From JAOUEE01 sp051011595 (lineage in GTDB: Bacteria > Actinomycetota > Acidimicrobiia > Acidimicrobiales > SHLQ01), in assembly GCA_051011595.1 (NCBI GenBank), contig JBPCTQ010000068.1, forward strand, positions 1-18,428: a stretch of 18,428 nucleotides of DNA, read 5' to 3'. The notes beneath the pieces were generated by a model. That model was not told the DNA's origin. It was given only the letters and a program-made list of their open reading frames with translations, and did not search any database. The translations under genes were made by a program, and so were the position numbers. This document shows, one piece after another, positions 1 to 7,113 of this stretch (within the stretch, counting starts at the first letter, position 1; each line of letters begins with the position of its first letter).

Positions 1-231
1 GCAGAGCGCCGAGGGGCGGTGTGTTGCACCCAGTCCCGTGCAGCCGAACCAGAAGGCCCAAGATGCCAAGGGCCTCCGTGGCCTGAACGGCCCGAGCGGA
101 GCGGGGCCATGCGCACAAAGCGCCGAGGGGCGGTGTGCTTCACCCAGTCCCGTGCAGCCGAACCAGAAGGCCCAAGATGCCAAGGGCCTCCGTGGCCTGA
201 ACGGCCCGAGCGGAGCGGGGTGACCGCATGA
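1..231 (+). other. open frame through the tandem repeat, possibly the tail of an upstream gene
   Basis: Frame 1 is open from the left edge through both repeat units and stops at TGA 229-231, overlapping the ATG of the next gene as ATGA, like the other co-transcribed genes here. The 114-bp period equals 38 codons, so the frame is kept across units. The peptide is rich in Pro, Glu, Arg, Gly and Cys (for example SRAAEPEGPRCQGPPWPERP) and resembles no domain I know. Frame 2 is also open until TGA 221-223, as is common in GC-rich DNA, so openness is weak evidence of coding. The repeat is more likely non-coding, but a repeat-extended C-terminus of an upstream gene cannot be excluded. Confidence 0.15.
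5..220. repeat. two tandem copies of a 102-bp repeat unit
   Basis: Copies lie at 5-106 and 119-220, offset by exactly 114 bp (102-bp unit plus 12-bp spacer, 107-118). By eye they differ at only two positions, 24/138 and 26/140. Each unit holds a hairpin with arms aggccc/gggcct (54-59 with 70-75; 168-173 with 184-189) and a second dyad ctccg/cggag around two GGCC boxes. The four bases before copy 1 partly resemble the end of the spacer, so the array may continue left of the window. The 3' end of copy 2 (ggagcgggg) sits 7-12 nt before the ATG at 228 and could act as a ribosome binding site. I do not recognise the family. The unit is too long and the spacer too short for CRISPR. Confidence 0.95.
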
Positions 232-1259
232 ACCAGACCCCAGGGTTGGTGTGTGCCCACCATCATCTGTACTCGGCCCTGGCTCGGGGGATGCCGGCAC
301 CACCGCGGACCCCGACCCGTTTCCGCGAGATCCTCGAGTTGGTGTGGTGGCGTCTCGACCGGGCGCTCGACCTCGACATCATCCACTGGTCGGCGAAGCT
401 GGCCGCCCTGGAGGCGCTGGAACGCGGGTGCACGGCCATCATCGATCACCACGAGTCGCCTTCGGCCATCGACGGTTCGTTGTCGGTCATCGCCGAGGCG
501 TGTGCCGAGGTAGGGGTTCGGGTCAGCTGTGCGTACGGGGTCACCGATCGCCACGGACCCGAGGGTGCGGCCGCCGGCTTGGCCGAGAACGATCGCTTCT
601 TGTCCGAGGGTGGGCGGGGCATGGTCGGCGTGCACGCCGCCTTCACCTGCTCCGACGACACCCTGGCCGCCGCCGCCGAGCTGGCCGTCCGTCATGGCGT
701 GGGGGTGCACATCCATGTGGCCGAGGGCCCCGACGACACCGAAGCCGCTGCCCGGCTGGCCGACCTGTCGACGCCCGAGTGGCTGCTGATCCACGGGGTG
801 CACCTGCCCGACGACCACGGCCTCAACGGCACCATCGTGCACAACCCCCGATCCAACATGAACAACGCCGTGGGCTACGCCCGTCCGACCCGCTTCACCA
901 ACCCGGTGGCTTTGGGAACGGACGGTATCGGCGCCGACATGCTCGACGAGTATCGGTTGGCCTACGTGTGCCAGCGGGCCGATGATGTCGAGGCCACACC
1001 CGACGACGCCTGGACCTGGCTGTCGACGGGATGGGACCTGTTCCCCGAGGCGGCCGACGACGTGGTCACCTGGAACTACGAACCCATCGATCCGTGGCGG
1101 CTGGCCTTCACCACCGGGGTGTCGCCCCGTGAGGTGCGCATCGCCGGCGAGGTGGTGGTGGCCGAGGGGCGACCGACCAAGGTCGACGCCGACGAGATTC
1201 GCACCAAGGCCGCGACGGCGGCCCAGACCCTGTTCTCTCGATTGGAGACCATGCCATGA
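228..1259 (+). CDS. ssnA: SsnA-type amidohydrolase lacking the usual N-terminus
   Basis: Metal-dependent hydrolase of the COG0402/SsnA group; in E. coli ssnA sits in the yge/ygf purine-catabolism cluster. Family hallmarks are AHHHLYSALARG (residues 10-21, first metal HxH at H11/H13), WWRLDRALD (40-48), GCTAIIDHHESP (67-78), HIHVAE (161-166), a His at 189, SNMNNAVGY (209-217) and ALGTDGIGADM (228-238, metal Asp 232). SsnA proteins normally carry about 50-55 residues before the PGLVCxHxH motif, forming part of the beta-sandwich; here that motif starts at residue 5. The frame is closed by TGA 198-200 and ATG 228 is the only start between. Upstream lies the tandem repeat, so the gene looks truncated or interrupted at its 5' end. 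The barrel and metal ligands are intact, but without the N-terminal strands folding is doubtful. It overlaps the next gene by ATGA. Confidence 0.85.
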   Translation: MNQTPGLVCAHHHLYSALARGMPAPPRTPTRFREILELVWWRLDRALDLDIIHWSAKLAALEALERGCTAIIDHHESPSAIDGSLSVIAEACAEVGVRVSCAYGVTDRHGPEGAAAGLAENDRFLSEGGRGMVGVHAAFTCSDDTLAAAAELAVRHGVGVHIHVAEGPDDTEAAARLADLSTPEWLLIHGVHLPDDHGLNGTIVHNPRSNMNNAVGYARPTRFTNPVALGTDGIGADMLDEYRLAYVCQRADDVEATPDDAWTWLSTGWDLFPEAADDVVTWNYEPIDPWRLAFTTGVSPREVRIAGEVVVAEGRPTKVDADEIRTKAATAAQTLFSRLETMP

Positions 1260-2251
1260 GTCGCACCGCCCTCTACCTTCAGGACGCCCATCCCATCATG
1301 GACGGGGTCGGGTACTGCCAGTACGCCGAAGCCAAGGGTTTCGAGGCGGTGTGGCAGGCCGAGAGTCGCCTGGTGCGCGAGGCCAGCGTGCCCATGTCGG
1401 CGTTCTTGTCACACACCAGCACGCTCAAGGCCGGCTCAGGGGTGGTGTCATCGTGGACCCGCAACGCGGCCCTTTTGGCCAGCACCTTCTCCACCCTCGA
1501 CGACCTGGCGCCGGGCCGGGTCATCCTCGGCATCGGGGCGTGGTGGGATCCCTTGGCCGCCAACGTCGGCATCGACCGGGCCCGACCGCTCCTGCAGATG
1601 CGGGAGATGGTCGAGTCGTGTCGGGCCCTGCTCAACAACGAGACCGTCACCTATCACGGCGAGTTCGTGCACCTCGACGGCGTCGAGCTCGACTACGTGC
1701 ATCAGGAGCGGCGGGCCAAGGACGTGCCCATCTACATCGGAGCCACCGGTCCCAAGATGCTGGAGCTGGCCGGTGAGATCGGCGACGGGGTGTTGCTGAA
1801 CTACCTGGTCGAACCGGACTACAACGACCGGGCCATGGAGCGCATCATCGCCGGCGCCGATCGGGCCGGCCGGTCGATCGACGACATCGACCGACCGCAG
1901 CTGGTGATCTGCTCGGTGTCCGACGATCGCCAGGTGGCTCTCGACAACGCCCGCCTGCTGGTCACGCAGTACCTTGGCCAGCAGCCGCACCTGATGAAGG
2001 CCTCGGGGGTGAGCGACGACCTGCTCAACGAGATTCATCAGGTGCTCACCTGGCCGGCCACCCACGAGCAGGTGGTGGCGGCCTCCAAGCTGGTGCCCGA
2101 CGACGTGGTCCAGCGGTGCACCGCATCGGGAACACCCGACGAGGCCCGCGAGAAGGTGGCCGACTACATGCGCCGCGGCTGCACCTGCCCGGTGTTGTAC
2201 CCGCTGGGCCCCGACCCCCGCGAGATGATCGACGCCTTCGCTGACTTCTGA
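1256..2251 (+). CDS. LLM class flavin/F420-dependent oxidoreductase
   Basis: A 331-residue luciferase-like (bacterial luciferase/Mer fold) TIM-barrel oxidoreductase. Supporting segments are YAEAKGFEAVWQAE (23-36), the typical STLDDLAPGRVILGIGAWWDP (79-99), QMREMVESCRALL (114-126) and VPIYIGATGPKMLELAGEIGDGVLLN (starting near 157), where the cofactor phosphate usually binds. Length is normal. In actinobacteria this family uses F420H2 or FMN to reduce or oxidise small molecules; the substrate cannot be told from sequence. The ATG overlaps the stop of the SsnA-like gene (ATGA), so the two are translationally coupled and probably act in one pathway. The gene ends 8 nt before the palindromic element at 2260. 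Confidence 0.85.
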   Translation: MSRTALYLQDAHPIMDGVGYCQYAEAKGFEAVWQAESRLVREASVPMSAFLSHTSTLKAGSGVVSSWTRNAALLASTFSTLDDLAPGRVILGIGAWWDPLAANVGIDRARPLLQMREMVESCRALLNNETVTYHGEFVHLDGVELDYVHQERRAKDVPIYIGATGPKMLELAGEIGDGVLLNYLVEPDYNDRAMERIIAGADRAGRSIDDIDRPQLVICSVSDDRQVALDNARLLVTQYLGQQPHLMKASGVSDDLLNEIHQVLTWPATHEQVVAASKLVPDDVVQRCTASGTPDEAREKVADYMRRGCTCPVLYPLGPDPREMIDAFADF

Positions 2252-2259
2252 ACCCGCCC

Positions 2260-2315
2260 TGATTCAACTTGCGTGAGTTACCGGTCGGGGTGACCGGTTT
2301 GTGACGCAATTTCGG
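2260..2315. repeat. palindromic interspersed element, copy A
   Basis: A 56-bp element in the 115-bp gap between the LLM gene and the HsaA-like gene. It aligns without gaps to 14782-14837, 44 of 56 positions identical. Outer arms TTGCGT (2269-2274) and ACGCAA (2304-2309) and inner arms ACCGGTC (2280-2286) and GACCGGT (2292-2298) are perfect and separated by symmetric 5-nt internal loops. Only a short TTT follows the stem, so this is a poor intrinsic terminator. It fits a REP-like or miniature inverted-repeat element. The rest of the gap (2316-2366) shows no clear promoter. Confidence 0.85.
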
Positions 2316-2366
2316 ACTGGGGGCGGCTGATTTCGGGGCCGGCGCTCGGTCTGGCAGGCTCGGTCG

Positions 2367-3518
2367 ATGATCGATTGGGCCGAGGTCGATGCACTCACCG
2401 TGCGGTCGAGGGAGCGGGCCGAAGAGGCCGAGGATCAGCGTGGGCTGGCCGACGTCGTGATCGACGAGGCGGCCGCGGCCGGCATTCTCGACCTGGTGAC
2501 ACCATCGACCCACGGCGGTGGGGCAGGCAGCATCGCTGACCTCGGGGAGTTGGCCCGCCGGCTGGCTCACGGCTGTACCAGCACGGCCTGGACCCTGTCG
2601 TTCCTGTCGATGCACAACTGGCTGCTGGCCCGGTTCCCGGCTGCAATCCACGACGAGTTGTGGGCCGACCGGTCCTATGTGTTGGCTCCCGCTCCGCTGG
2701 CGCCCGGAGGGTCGGCCGCAGTGGTCGACGGTGGCCTCAAGGTGAGCGGCACTTGGGAGTGGGCCACTGGGGTGATGCACGCCGACTGGGTCATCGTGCA
2801 CGTGCTGGTCGACCCGGCCACGTTCGATCTTCGTTTCGCCGCCATCCCCGTCGATCAGGTGAAGGTGCTCGATGTCTGGCACACCGCCGGCATGCGGGGC
2901 ACCGGGTCCAACACGGTGGTGATCGACGATGTCTTCGTACCCGACCACCGCCTGGTGGCCAGTGCGGACTTCATGGCCGGGGTCGAGGTGGATGCTGCGT
3001 CGGAGTATCCGCTGGGCGGTTATCCGGTGATTCCGGTGTTGGCCCTGGTGGCCTCGGCGCCCGCTCTGGGTGCCGCCGAACGATGCGTCGAGCTGGTCAC
3101 CGACCGAATGCGCGATCGAGTGCTGGCCTATTCACTCGGCGACCGCCAGGCCGACAGCAGCGCCGCCCGTGTCCGCCTGGCCGCGGCCCTCGCCTCGGTC
3201 ACCGCCGCTCGGGCGGTGTGGGACACGGCCCTGCAGTCACTCGATGACGCCGTCGCCGCTGGCCAGGCCGGTGACGTCGAGCTGCGGGCCCGGTGGCGGA
3301 TGTCGGCCACCACCGTGGTCGACATGTGTCGTCGGGCCATCGACGAGCTGTCGGTGGGTGCGGGGGCCAGCGTGTACTTCGAGGACCACCCGCTGCAGCG
3401 CTACCAGCGCGACGTCAACACCCTGAAAGGCCACGCCATCTTCGACTGGGACCGCACCATGGACCTGGTCGGCACCATTGCCCTTGGTGTCGACCCCGGA
3501 CCAGGAGCGATGCTGTGA
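2367..3518 (+). CDS. acyl-CoA dehydrogenase-fold flavin monooxygenase, HsaA-like
   Basis: A 383-residue protein of the acyl-CoA dehydrogenase fold that matches the group D flavin monooxygenases (HsaA, HpaB-like oxygenase components) better than true acyl-CoA dehydrogenases. Evidence: GCTSTAWTLSFLSMHNW (69-85), the mid-domain WHTAGMRGTGSNTVVIDDVF (171-190), and the C-terminal HPLQRYQRDVNTLKGHAIFD (341-360), where HsaA has the arrangement PLQRxxRDxxxLxxHxxF. Such enzymes use reduced flavin delivered by a separate reductase to hydroxylate aromatic or phenolic substrates. No reductase is encoded nearby, so it must borrow one. The start is ATG 2367 with only a weak upstream purine-rich stretch. 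TerC follows after 37 nt on the same strand. Confidence 0.8.
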   Translation: MIDWAEVDALTVRSRERAEEAEDQRGLADVVIDEAAAAGILDLVTPSTHGGGAGSIADLGELARRLAHGCTSTAWTLSFLSMHNWLLARFPAAIHDELWADRSYVLAPAPLAPGGSAAVVDGGLKVSGTWEWATGVMHADWVIVHVLVDPATFDLRFAAIPVDQVKVLDVWHTAGMRGTGSNTVVIDDVFVPDHRLVASADFMAGVEVDAASEYPLGGYPVIPVLALVASAPALGAAERCVELVTDRMRDRVLAYSLGDRQADSSAARVRLAAALASVTAARAVWDTALQSLDDAVAAGQAGDVELRARWRMSATTVVDMCRRAIDELSVGAGASVYFEDHPLQRYQRDVNTLKGHAIFDWDRTMDLVGTIALGVDPGPGAML

Positions 3519-3555
3519 GGCCGGTCGCGGGCGGGATCCCGTAGGATCGGTCGCC

Positions 3556-4551
3556 GTGTTACTCGCTGCCGACAACTCCCGTGACAACTTCGTCGACATC
3601 GAGGTCGAGGCCTGGCACTGGATCGCCCTGATCGTCATCATCTTGGTGCTGTTGGCCATCGACCTCTACCGCCACCGGGGCGATCACGAACCGACGGCCA
3701 GAGGGGCGCTCGGGGAGTCGGCTGTCTGGATCGCCTGTGGTCTCGCTTTCGGTGTGGCGGTGTTGGTGATCTGGGGCGGCGAAGCGTTTGGGGAGTACAT
3801 CAGCGGGTATCTGATCGAGAAGTCGCTCAGCATCGACAACGTGTTCGTCTGGTCGTTGGTGTTCAGCACCATGGCCGTCCCACTGCGCTACCAGCACCGC
3901 GTCCTGTTCTGGGGCGTGTTCGGTGCCCTGGTGATGCGCGCCGGTTTCATCGCCCTGGGTTCGGCGCTGATCAGCCAGTTCTCGTGGGTGCTGATCATCT
4001 TCGGGGTGTTCCTCATCTGGAGCGGCCTCAAGATCATTCGCCACCGCGAAGACGAACGAACCGACTCCGCCACCCCGGGGCTGGGACTGCTGCGGCGAAT
4101 CATGCCCGTCACCGAGGAATACGACGGTCGGAAGTTCTTCACCGTGGTCGACGGAGTGAAGGCGGCCACCCCGCTGTTCGCTGCCCTGGTGGTCATCGAG
4201 GTCACCGACATCATCTTCGCGGTGGACTCGGTGCCCGCCATCCTGGCCGTGTCCAACGAACCGTTCCTGGTGTTCGCCTCCAACGCCTTCGCCATCCTGG
4301 GGCTACGGGCGTTGTACTTCCTGCTGGCCGACGCCCGGGAGCGATTCCACTACCTCTCCCACGGGCTGGGTGCAGTGCTCATCTTCGTGGGAATCAAGAT
4401 GATCATCGGCCGCTGGTACCACATCGACACGTTCGTCTCGCTCGGCATCATCACCGCCATCTTGGTGGCCGCCATCCTCTTCAGTGAACGCAAGGCCCGC
4501 CAGCTCGGACTCACCGGCCGCGAACTCTCGGCCCGCCACGACCACGACTGA
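3556..4551 (+). CDS. TerC/Alx family integral membrane protein
   Basis: A 331-residue multi-pass membrane protein of the TerC family (PF03741), linked to tellurite resistance, alkaline response and Mn2+ efflux in characterised members. Family signatures are IEKSLSIDNVFVW, with the conserved acidic residue and SxDN motif, and its second-half counterpart VIEVTDIIFAVDSVPAILAV, followed by FLVFASNAFAILGLRALYF. About eight or nine hydrophobic segments are visible. I chose GTG 3556, preceded by AGGAT at 3543-3547. The frame is open back to ATG 3478, but that start would overlap the previous gene by 41 nt and add a polar, non-membrane stretch. The stop is one base from the stop of the convergent amidohydrolase gene. 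Confidence 0.9.
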   Translation: MLLAADNSRDNFVDIEVEAWHWIALIVIILVLLAIDLYRHRGDHEPTARGALGESAVWIACGLAFGVAVLVIWGGEAFGEYISGYLIEKSLSIDNVFVWSLVFSTMAVPLRYQHRVLFWGVFGALVMRAGFIALGSALISQFSWVLIIFGVFLIWSGLKIIRHREDERTDSATPGLGLLRRIMPVTEEYDGRKFFTVVDGVKAATPLFAALVVIEVTDIIFAVDSVPAILAVSNEPFLVFASNAFAILGLRALYFLLADARERFHYLSHGLGAVLIFVGIKMIIGRWYHIDTFVSLGIITAILVAAILFSERKARQLGLTGRELSARHDHD

Positions 4552-4558
4552 GTCAGTC
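4546..4558. other. shared stop palindrome between convergent genes
   Basis: The TGA of the TerC gene (4549-4551) and the TGA of the minus-strand amidohydrolase (4553-4555) are separated by one base and lie inside the dyad GACTGA-G-TCAGTC. There is no space for a terminator, so the two transcripts must overlap at their 3' ends. The dyad may be coincidental. Confidence 0.6.
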
Positions 4559-5845
4559 CCAGAGACGCTGGGCTCGGGCCGCCAGGTCGGCGAAAGCGGC
4601 GCGACGATCGACGCCCACCAGCTCGCCGTCGGTGATGACCGGGCGGCCGGCCACCAGTAGGTGACGAACCCTCCGGTCGGGGCCCATGACCAGACCGGCG
4701 ATGGGGTCGGGCACGTCACCCAGGTCGTCGCCCGGCCACACCGCGAGGTCGGCGGGGGCACCCACCTCGAGGCGGCCGAGGGTGGTGGCGCCCACGCAGT
4801 CGGCCCCACCTCGGGTGGCGATCTCGACGGAGTCGGCGGGCATGAACGCGTCAGCCTGCCCCTCTCGCAGACGGGCCGTGTAGAGCGCCTGGCGCAGCTC
4901 GGGGAACAGCCCGCCCACCTCGTTCGACGCCACGCCGTCGACCCCCAGCCCCACCGGTGCGTCGGCCCGGCGCAGATCGGTGAACCGGCACATGCCGGCA
5001 GCCAGACGGGCGTTGGACGATGGGCAGTGGGCCACGCCGGTGCCGACCTGGCCCAGCCGGTCCACCTCGTCGGCGTCGAGATGGATGCCGTGGGCCAGCC
5101 ACACGTCGTCGCCCAGCCAGCCCCAGTCCTCGAGCACATCAACCGGTCGTCGACCGAAGCGTTCGAGGCAGTGCTCTTGTTCGTCGATGGTCTCGCACAG
5201 GTGGGTGTGCATGTGCAGGCCGTGGTGGCGGGCCAACTCAGCCGACTGCACCATCAGCTCGCTCGACACCGAGAACGGGCTGCACGGTGCCACCACCACG
5301 TGCACCATGTCGCCGTCGTGGTGGCGGGCAATCACCGATTCGGTCGACGCCAGGATGGCGTCGAGATCCTCGACCACATGATCGGGAGGGAGGCCACCCT
5401 TGCTCTGGCCGAGGTCCATGGAGCCCCGCGACAGGTGTAGCCGGATGCCCACCTGTCGAGCAGCGTCGACGATGGCGTCGAACACGGCGTCGTCGCCGTG
5501 GGGAACGAGGTAGTGGTGATCGGCGGCACTGGTGCAGCCGGTGGCGGCCAGTTCGGTGAGCCCCACCAGGGCGGCGGCCCGCACGTCGTCGACCGAGAGA
5601 CGACCCCACACCGGGTAGAGCTCGACCAGCCAGCTGAACAGGTCACAGCCCACCGCCCGGCCTCGGGTCATCCACTGGTACAAGTGGTGGTGGGTGTTCA
5701 CCAACCCGGCAGTGACGAGGTCACCGTCGATGGTCAGCACCGTGTCGTCGAGTTCGGCGTCGACGATGCCGATGGCGGTGATGGTCCCGTCGGTGATGGC
5801 GATGTCGCCTGGCACCCGAGCACCCCGTAGCACTAGTCGGCTCAT
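4553..5845 (-). CDS. 8-oxoguanine deaminase-like amidohydrolase
   Basis: A 430-residue COG0402 amidohydrolase closest in remembered sequence to 8-oxoguanine deaminase (Pseudomonas PA0142 type), which hydrolyses 8-oxoguanine to urate and ammonia. Metal ligands: HxH in NTHHHLYQWMTRG (H52, H54), H215 in HMHTHLCE, H252 in AHGIH and D303 in VGLGVDGVASNE. Subfamily motifs include SRGSMDLGQSKGGLPPD (139-155), APCSPFSVS (186-194) and GVAHCPSSNARLAAG (270-284). The N-terminal beta-sandwich is complete, unlike in the SsnA-like gene at 228. The segment after D303 reads GVASNE, where I recall GSASND in characterised enzymes, so substrate preference may differ. It is last in a minus-strand operon, its ATG overlapping the upstream stop (ATGA). 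Related AtzB/TrzN-type or guanine deaminases are alternatives. Confidence 0.8.
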   Translation of the reverse strand: MSRLVLRGARVPGDIAITDGTITAIGIVDAELDDTVLTIDGDLVTAGLVNTHHHLYQWMTRGRAVGCDLFSWLVELYPVWGRLSVDDVRAAALVGLTELAATGCTSAADHHYLVPHGDDAVFDAIVDAARQVGIRLHLSRGSMDLGQSKGGLPPDHVVEDLDAILASTESVIARHHDGDMVHVVVAPCSPFSVSSELMVQSAELARHHGLHMHTHLCETIDEQEHCLERFGRRPVDVLEDWGWLGDDVWLAHGIHLDADEVDRLGQVGTGVAHCPSSNARLAAGMCRFTDLRRADAPVGLGVDGVASNEVGGLFPELRQALYTARLREGQADAFMPADSVEIATRGGADCVGATTLGRLEVGAPADLAVWPGDDLGDVPDPIAGLVMGPDRRVRHLLVAGRPVITDGELVGVDRRAAFADLAARAQRLWD

Positions 5846-7113
5846 TGCTGCTCCTCGGCCGCCCGATCGATTCCGGTGATCAGCACCGCAACTCGATCGT
5901 CGGTCTCGAGCCGGCCGGCTCGGGTGTGGGCCAGTAGTCCGGCCACGCCTGCCGACCCGGTGAACGACGGGGTCATGGTGGTGTGGGAGCGAACCAGCTC
6001 GTTGGCTTCGGCCACCACCTCATCGGTGACGATGATGGCGTCGCCACCCGTGGTGAGCATTGCTTCAACCGCTCCGTACCAGTCGTAGGTTTCGTCGTCG
6101 AGAATGCCGCTGGCGATGCTGTGCGGGGTCGTCTCCCACGGCCACATCACCGCCGAGCGGTTACGGGCGGCCTCGTCGATACCACCCAGCGACCGGGTGT
6201 GGTGCAGGGCTCGGGCAAGAGGCGCGCAACCTTCGGTCTGGACGGTGTCGAAGACCGGCAGGGAGGACAGTCGGCCGCCGGCCACCGCCCCGGCCAGGCC
6301 CTGGAACACACCCGACGCCAGGGCCGCGCCCCCGACGTGCACGATCACCCGGTCGAGCTCGCCGACCTGTTCGGCCAACTCCCAGCCCATGGTGCGTCCG
6401 CCGTCGATGGTGCGGCCGTTGTCGGGACCCTGGCAGCCGAACGGGATGGCTCCGTCGGCGACGGCGGCCTGGAATGCCCGATAGGTGGGGTCGCCCGGTG
6501 CGCCGTCGCGGGGGCACCGCCTGACGTCGGCGCCCAACTGCTCGAGCCGGTTCAGGGTGAAGGGGTCTCCGTCGGGCGGGACGAACACCGCAATCGGCCA
6601 TTGGGCGGCCGCGGCCACCACCGCGGCGGCGAGGGCAGCGTTGCCACAGGAAGCGATGGCCAGCTGCGGTCTGGTGTCGAGCAGACCCGCGGTCTCCCGA
6701 GCGAGCAGGCCCACCATCAATCCGGCGACGTGTCGGGCCTTGTGGCTGCCGGACACGCTGCCCGTCTCGTCCTTGAGCCAGACGCGGGCGCCCACGTCGT
6801 GGCCCAACGACGCGACCTCGGCGGTCGGAGTGACCAGGAAACGACGACCGTCGACCGACCACACCTGCTCGTCGAGGGTGCCGACCAACTCGACGAATTG
6901 CTGATCGGACAGGCCGGCGGCGGTGGCCTCGTGGTACACGAACAGCATCTGTCGATACCGCAGGAAGGGGTTCTGCTCGGCGTCGTCGACCAGCCACCGC
7001 TCGCACAGCGGTAGCCGGAGCACGTGTTCGCGGTCGTCGAGGCCCCGACGCGGGCAGGACCACACGTCGCCCGGAGCGACCGATCCGCAGGTGCAGGTGA
7101 GAGTCGGCTTCAC
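5842..7113 (-). CDS. threonine synthase-like fold-type II PLP enzyme
   Basis: A 423-residue PLP-dependent enzyme of the tryptophan synthase beta/threonine synthase superfamily. The Schiff-base lysine is K125 in WLKDETGSVSGSHKARH (112-128); the Asn loop is SCGNAA (155-160); the glycine-rich phosphate loop is GGAALASG (261-268); and PSFTGSAGVAGLL (382-394) is the late cofactor-ring segment. The N-terminus holds CTC (7-9) and C20, which could be a remnant zinc-ribbon as in some threonine synthases. The start is GTG 7113, overlapping the upstream stop as GTGA; upstream extension of the frame lies wholly inside the neighbouring gene. Operon partners (another PLP enzyme and an 8-oxoguanine deaminase) argue against simple threonine biosynthesis. 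Beta-elimination or beta-replacement on a small amino acid is plausible but unproven. Confidence 0.8.
   Translation of the reverse strand: MKPTLTCTCGSVAPGDVWSCPRRGLDDREHVLRLPLCERWLVDDAEQNPFLRYRQMLFVYHEATAAGLSDQQFVELVGTLDEQVWSVDGRRFLVTPTAEVASLGHDVGARVWLKDETGSVSGSHKARHVAGLMVGLLARETAGLLDTRPQLAIASCGNAALAAAVVAAAAQWPIAVFVPPDGDPFTLNRLEQLGADVRRCPRDGAPGDPTYRAFQAAVADGAIPFGCQGPDNGRTIDGGRTMGWELAEQVGELDRVIVHVGGAALASGVFQGLAGAVAGGRLSSLPVFDTVQTEGCAPLARALHHTRSLGGIDEAARNRSAVMWPWETTPHSIASGILDDETYDWYGAVEAMLTTGGDAIIVTDEVVAEANELVRSHTTMTPSFTGSAGVAGLLAHTRAGRLETDDRVAVLITGIDRAAEEQQ

Noticed and set aside
5..220. CRISPR array
   Set aside because: Units are 102 bp with a 12-bp spacer and no cas genes; this is a tandem duplication.
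38..223. Collagen-like peptide (GLRGLNGPSGAG) in frame 2 of the repeat
   Set aside because: Only a few Gly-x-y triplets per unit, no signal or anchor, and another frame is equally open.
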